Assembly: GCF_000708205.1 (NCBI RefSeq)
Contig: NW_014575563.1
Location: 923,361-987,360, forward strand
DNA length: 64,000 nucleotides
Source: Mixia osmundae IAM 14324
Lineage: Eukaryota > Basidiomycota > Mixiomycetes > Mixiales > Mixiaceae
Direction: 5' to 3'
Shown: piece by piece, positions 60,333-64,000 of the stretch
How positions within the stretch are numbered: the first letter of the stretch is position 1
Layout: each line of letters starts with the position of its first letter
Program-made: the position numbers and the translations under genes
The notes under the pieces: generated by a model
What the model was told of the DNA's origin: nothing
The model's input: only the letters and a program-made list of their open reading frames with translations
Database searches by the model: none

Positions 60333-62067
60333 ATGGCGGACGCGGTCGGGCCTATCTCCAATAACGCGAGCTTGCTCGAGGACAAGTCAGTCTAGCTGCA
60401 CTGTCGTGTCTCACGAGACATGGGAAACTGACGCGACGGGCCTGCGCTCGGCCAACAGGTACATTGGCTTGGGACTTGCAATCTCGAGCTCATTAGCCAT
60501 CGGCTCGTCCTTCATCATCACAAAAAAGGTCGGCACGACTGGTTACACATGGTCAGGAGAACCGCGTTGACGTTGTGGCGACGCGTTGTAGGGCTTGATA
60601 GATGCTGCTGATCGATCAGCTGGCTACAACTCTTCAGAGTCATACTCCTACCTTCACAACCCGATCTGGTGGGCGGGTATGGTGACAAGTGAGTCCTCAT
60701 ATGCGCTGCAGTGGCAACGCTGGGTGCATCAAGTGAGCAGAATTAAAATCAGCGGCTCGCAGTGGTCGTCGGCGAGATAGCCAACTTTGCAGCATACACG
60801 TTCGCACCTCCGATATTAGTGACGCCTCTGGGGGCTCTGTCCGTGCTGATAGGCGCCATACTCGCGTCCATATTTCTCAAAGAGCAACTAGGCAAAATCG
60901 GTCGCGTCGGCTGCTCGCTGTGCCTAGTCGGATCGATCATCATCGTCCTACATGCGCCAGAGGACAAGGAGATCAAGACTGTCGATGAGATATTGGGCTA
61001 CGCCGTTCAGCCAGGTATATCCCTTCCGTCAGAGCGAAGCGGGGGCGCTTACGTAAGATCGCGGCAGGCTTCATGTTTTACTGCGCTTTCGTGCTCGGCT
61101 TCTCGCTTTATATGATCTACAAAGTCGCGCCACAGCATGGCAGCAGGAATCCGCTAATCTACTTATCGATATGCTCGCTCGTCGGTTCAGTCTCCGTCAT
61201 GTCCATCAAAGGCTTCGGCATCGCACTCAAGCTGACCTTTGCGGGCAACAACCAACTCACTCATGCGAGTACTTATGTCTTCGCGGTCGTCGTGGTCGTC
61301 TGCATTGCCGTGCAAATGAATTATTTCAACAAGGCCCTCGACCTGTTCTCAACGAATGTGTAAGTGTCTCGTCCATTTCTCTGCGTTGTGGCTCATGGGC
61401 GCTGCAGAGTCAACCCGATCTACTACGTCTGCTTCTCAACGGCGACAATCGTGGCCTCCCTCATTCTATTTCGCGGATTCAATACATCTGGCGGTGTAAA
61501 CACAGTATCGCTGCTATGCGGCTTCCTCGTCATCTTCAGTGGCGTGTACCTGTGAGATCGCTTTTCCCTTGCCCTATCTGCAGAAGCTGATAGCCCTTCA
61601 GACTCAATCTGTCTCGTTCTGACCCGGACGGCACAGCAAACGGACGGCAGATACCCAACGGGCCACGGCATTCGCTGCTCGAGAATGGCGTAATGCCTAG
61701 GATGAGTCTGTCCGGCCGGCAGCTCTCTTCGGATGGCAGCATGCCACTCCAGCATGCTTCTCGCAACCAACGTGGCTCGATTACAGAATCAAGATCATCA
61801 CTCGCAGATGCACTATCGCCATCAGGGCGGCCGACAGCGATCAAAAGAGGCAGCTGGTCTTTCTATCAACAGCCGAAAGCACAAGCCTCAGTGGTCTTTG
61901 ATGCGCTGTCCGAAGAGCAGCAGTCCCTCACCGCACGAGCGGATGGAGATTATAGTCGACATAACGGCCTCGCGGGTAACGGCCACGGGCCTGTCTTCGG
62001 TCTTGAAGACGAGGATGACGATCAAGAAACACCAAGATCGGCGGATCAGTACAATGGGCGGAGGTGA
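60333..62067 (+). CDS. NIPA-type magnesium transporter (DUF803)
   Basis: A multi-pass membrane transporter of the NIPA family, linked to Mg2+ uptake. Seven exons give about 470 residues. After MADAVGPISNNASLLEDK, TM1 is YIGLGLAISSSLAIGSSFII, ending TKKGLIDAA as in the family. WWAGMVTMVVGEIANFAAYT then FAPPILVTPLGALSVLIGAI is the strongest NIPA signature. Later helices are FLKEQLGKIGRVGCSLCLVG, IKGFGIALKLTF, THASTYVFAVVVVVCIAVQM and NPIYYVCFSTATIVASLILF, with NTVSLLCGFLVIFSGVYLL last. The C-terminal 130 residues are a cytoplasmic, Ser/Arg-rich tail ending in an acidic patch. All introns checked are GT-AG and split codons correctly. Confidence 0.93.
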
Positions 62068-62384
62068 TCTTGATCGCGCGCGAAGTGACGTTGTAGAACA
62101 TCAGGCACACGTAGCAGTAGAAGTCGGGCGCATATATGTACTACAAGCATTACTTTATCGTCTCTTGTCACCTCGCAACAAAAGTGAAATGATCTGATGA
62201 TGTTCACCACTCTTGATGGCGCGCAGCTTGGCACGACTGCTGTCCCTTCGACATCAACGCGTCAGTTGTGACGAGACATCCATGCAGGCAGGACAGCAGG
62301 CGATTGAATCGTTGGGGAGGCTACTCTAGCGACAGGCTCGCGACTCGGATCAGACAGATTGCGAAACGATGCATCTACCGTCCA
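62068..62384. other. Convergent intergenic region
   Basis: 317 bp between two stop codons. Nothing coding-like, repeated or structured is recognised. Confidence 0.4.
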
Positions 62385-63544
62385 TCAACTCTTTGCGTTC
62401 TCTCCTGGTTGTGCTCTCGGGTCGAACGGTGCCAGAGCAGTAGTGACGAGCTTTTCCGCGTGCGTCCTTACGCCTTCGCGTTCCTGCAATTCGTTTGCAA
62501 TCTTGCGCAGCCTCTCGTCCTTCAGCGTGACCTCGGCTTGCTTGTCGCCGACTGCATAGACACGCATCACCTGTCGTACTCAGATCTGTTAGCTGTTGCT
62601 TCATCAAGTGAAGGTAAGCTTACCTTGCGCCTTGTTGGCTCGTCACGGAGGATGGCAGCAGTGAGCAGGTCATTAGCTGCTATCCGCAAGGCGGTCTCGT
62701 CTGCCATCTGACGGCTCCTGAGCAGCACGGGCGCGATAGACGTTGCGAAGCTCTCGCGCGATACAGGACGCGCCGCCGGCAGGAAACGAGCCAAGAGCAC
62801 CAGTAACGCAAAGTACAGATGACGAGTGATGTGAGCCCCGCGCTGTAGATTGCGCAAATGCATATCCTCTGTCGAGTTGTTCGCGAGTGCGCCTGTCTGA
62901 GCAATCACAGCCAGCAAGAGCAAGATGCCAAAGAGTGGTCGCCATCGCGTCCGCCCCGTCGAAGCAGTGAGCAGACCGATGACAGTGGCCACGACAGCGA
63001 AGGATCTGGCGTGCCAAGGCAAGGCAAAGAGGATGTAGTCCTCCTTGACGCCTGGCCTGCACCAGTCGCAGAACCGCAAAGGTTCGTCGCCAATGAGGAC
63101 GTAGATCAAGCGGGCTTCGTAGCTCGTCAGTCTGCTCAGCAGGTCCTGGATGTCATCTTCCAGAGTATGCAGTGCTAGGTCTTTCGATTCTGCTTTGCCT
63201 TGCTCTTGCAGATTGTACAGATTTCTCGCCATGAAGTACATCCTCACGTTCTCGTCTGGCGTGTCGAGCGGGATGGGGTGGTCTCTGAAGATATGACTGG
63301 GCGCTCTCGCTGCTGCATAGACATAGAGGGCTACGAATGTGCAGCACAGCATCATGCGCCATCTTGCAGACTTTGGCCGAGCAGCTGTGGGTGATTCGAA
63401 ACTGCTCTTTGACGATCGTGTGACGAGCCGGCTGACTAAGCCAAGAGCTCGTGGAAGCAGTAGCGGGAAGCCGATGGCAATCCCGATCTGGAGCAGATCT
63501 CGTCCGCTAAGCGAGATATGCAGACCGGTAACACTCCAATGCAT
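62385..63544 (-). CDS. Multi-pass membrane protein of unknown function
   Basis: I do not recognise a named family. Two exons with a 53-nt intron give 368 residues from the ATG at 63544. Hydrophobic segments include LLQIGIAIGFPLLLPRALGL, MMLCCTFVALYVYAAARA, FAVVATVIGLLTAS, LFGILLLLAVIAQTGAL and YFALLVLLARFLPAA. The first large loop has FRDHPIPLDTPDENVRMYFM and RLTSYEARLIYVLIGDEPLR then FCDWCRPGVKEDYILF, with a CDWC pair that may be a family mark. The C-terminal exon is a charged helix, VTLKDERLRKIANELQEREG. Similar fungal proteins exist to my recollection, without a known role. Its start lies 26 bp downstream of the ALG12 stop on the same strand, so the two may share a transcript or a very tight promoter. 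Confidence 0.7.
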
Positions 63545-63570
63545 CGTTGCTTGACGTTGACAAAGACGCG

Positions 63571-64000
63571 CTATTGCTTCGCGTAACAATACAACAGCGG
63601 CGAGAGCGTCTTTTCAATGGGCCAATGATTCAGCAAAGCACGCATTTCGTGCCTGCGCGGCGACGACAAGAACCTGCGAGCCGCTTCTAAAGCCGGCGCA
63701 CGATCAAAGGGCCGCATTCGTAGGCCAGTGAAGCCACTGATCGTCTCCGTAAGAGCAAAATTGCCCAGTCTGCCACTGTCTGTTGGTGACTGCTCGACGA
63801 TGAGATAGTCAAATGCTCCGTAATCATCCGGCGTCGTGAAGGTCTCTGTCTTGTCATACTGCCAGGTGGGCTCGAATTCGTGTAGGAAGAGCGACGCGCC
63901 CGTCATTGCTGTTAGTGTGTCGAAATGGACTTTGCCGGTCACGTCTGCTCACACATGAGACCCGTTTCGATGGCCATCTGGTCTGCTTACTGGCCTGATC
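63571..64000 (-). CDS. ALG12: ALG12-like alpha-1,6-mannosyltransferase, C-terminal end
   Basis: ALG12 adds the eighth mannose to the dolichol-linked oligosaccharide in the ER lumen. Only the 3' part is in the window; the gene continues past 64000. After an intron near 63953-63999 the last exon reads NVTGKVHFDTLTAMTGASLF, then LHEFEPTWQYDKTETF, DYLIVEQSPTDSG and a C-terminal segment ending LSPLLYCYAKQ. The block VH-x-D-x-x-x-x-TGxSxFL followed by W-x-YDKTE is the usual C-terminal signature of ALG12 and its GT22 relatives. The catalytic N-terminal part is not seen, so a related GT22 mannosyltransferase such as a GPI one remains possible. Confidence 0.72.

Noticed and set aside
59798-60364. A plus-strand open frame with a Leu-rich stretch before the NIPA-like gene
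   Set aside because: It overlaps the HECT first exon in antisense and runs into the NIPA first exon in another frame. The Leu run alone is not evidence of a signal peptide.
1-64000. Search by eye for tRNA, rRNA, transposons, virus-derived elements and CRISPR arrays
   Set aside because: No tRNA arms, reverse transcriptase, integrase or transposase motifs, terminal repeats or spaced repeats were recognised. Very diverged remnants could be missed without a search tool.

Overview
The window reads as a compact, intron-rich fungal nuclear chromosome, most likely from a basidiomycete yeast. Compactness and short introns would suit Pucciniomycotina, but that placement is inference. I find 31 protein-coding genes in 64 kb, about one per 2 kb. 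Most are broken by introns of about 45-65 nt, usually with a CTGAC/CTAAC-like branch site near the 3' end. The genes are eukaryotic throughout: two complex I subunits, mitochondrial translation proteins, myosin II, FACT, ribonucleotide reductase, NatA and a HUWE1/TOM1-type HECT ligase. I recognise no tRNA, rRNA, transposon, virus-derived element or CRISPR array. One assembly gap lies at 23964-24180.

Layout. 1-5.5 kb: 5' part of long-form tRNase Z (-), complex I NDUFA8 (-), NAC beta (+), mitoribosomal mL58 (-), RBM18-like RNA-binding protein (+). 5.6-15.3 kb: conventional myosin (-), DUF2235 hydrolase (+), mitochondrial release factor 1 (-), GH16-like hydrolase without signal peptide (+), a small unknown gene (-). 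15.3-23.4 kb: SCP2-type thiolase (+), complex I NDUFS8 (-), PIG-Y-like GPI-synthesis subunit (+), PalI/Rim9 pH sensor (-), NatA subunit NAA15 (+). 23.4-32.3 kb: an unknown gene across the gap, a C2H2 plus Zn2Cys6 transcription factor (+), a probable NNF1/PMF1 kinetochore protein (-), ribonucleotide reductase large subunit (+). 32.4-44.6 kb: GH26-like secreted hydrolase (-), CSC1/OSCA channel (+), POB3 (-), a secreted protein of a conserved unknown family (-), XAP5/FAM50 (+), DUF1992 protein (-), TDG/MUG glycosylase (+). 45.2-64 kb: a second C2H2 plus Zn2Cys6 factor (-), the 12-kb HECT ligase (-), NIPA-type magnesium transporter (+), an unknown membrane protein (-), and the 3' end of ALG12 (-).

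The genes do not form a pathway cluster; most are housekeeping. The arrangement is the distinctive part. Twenty-four of 30 neighbouring gene pairs lie on opposite strands, including 13 alternations in a row. Several divergent pairs share 54-101 bp between start codons, and several convergent pairs are separated by 5-45 bp. Promoters must therefore be shared and 3' ends must often overlap.

The strongest unusual signal is splicing. At least ten introns use a GC donor instead of GT, out of roughly 100 introns. In each case the reading frame and family-conserved residues are restored only by the GC donor. Three are in the ribonucleotide reductase gene, and two flank a 31-nt exon in the secreted unknown gene. 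Several genes also end in tiny exons: 18 nt in ribonucleotide reductase, carrying one of its two C-terminal redox cysteines, and 21 nt in the HECT ligase.
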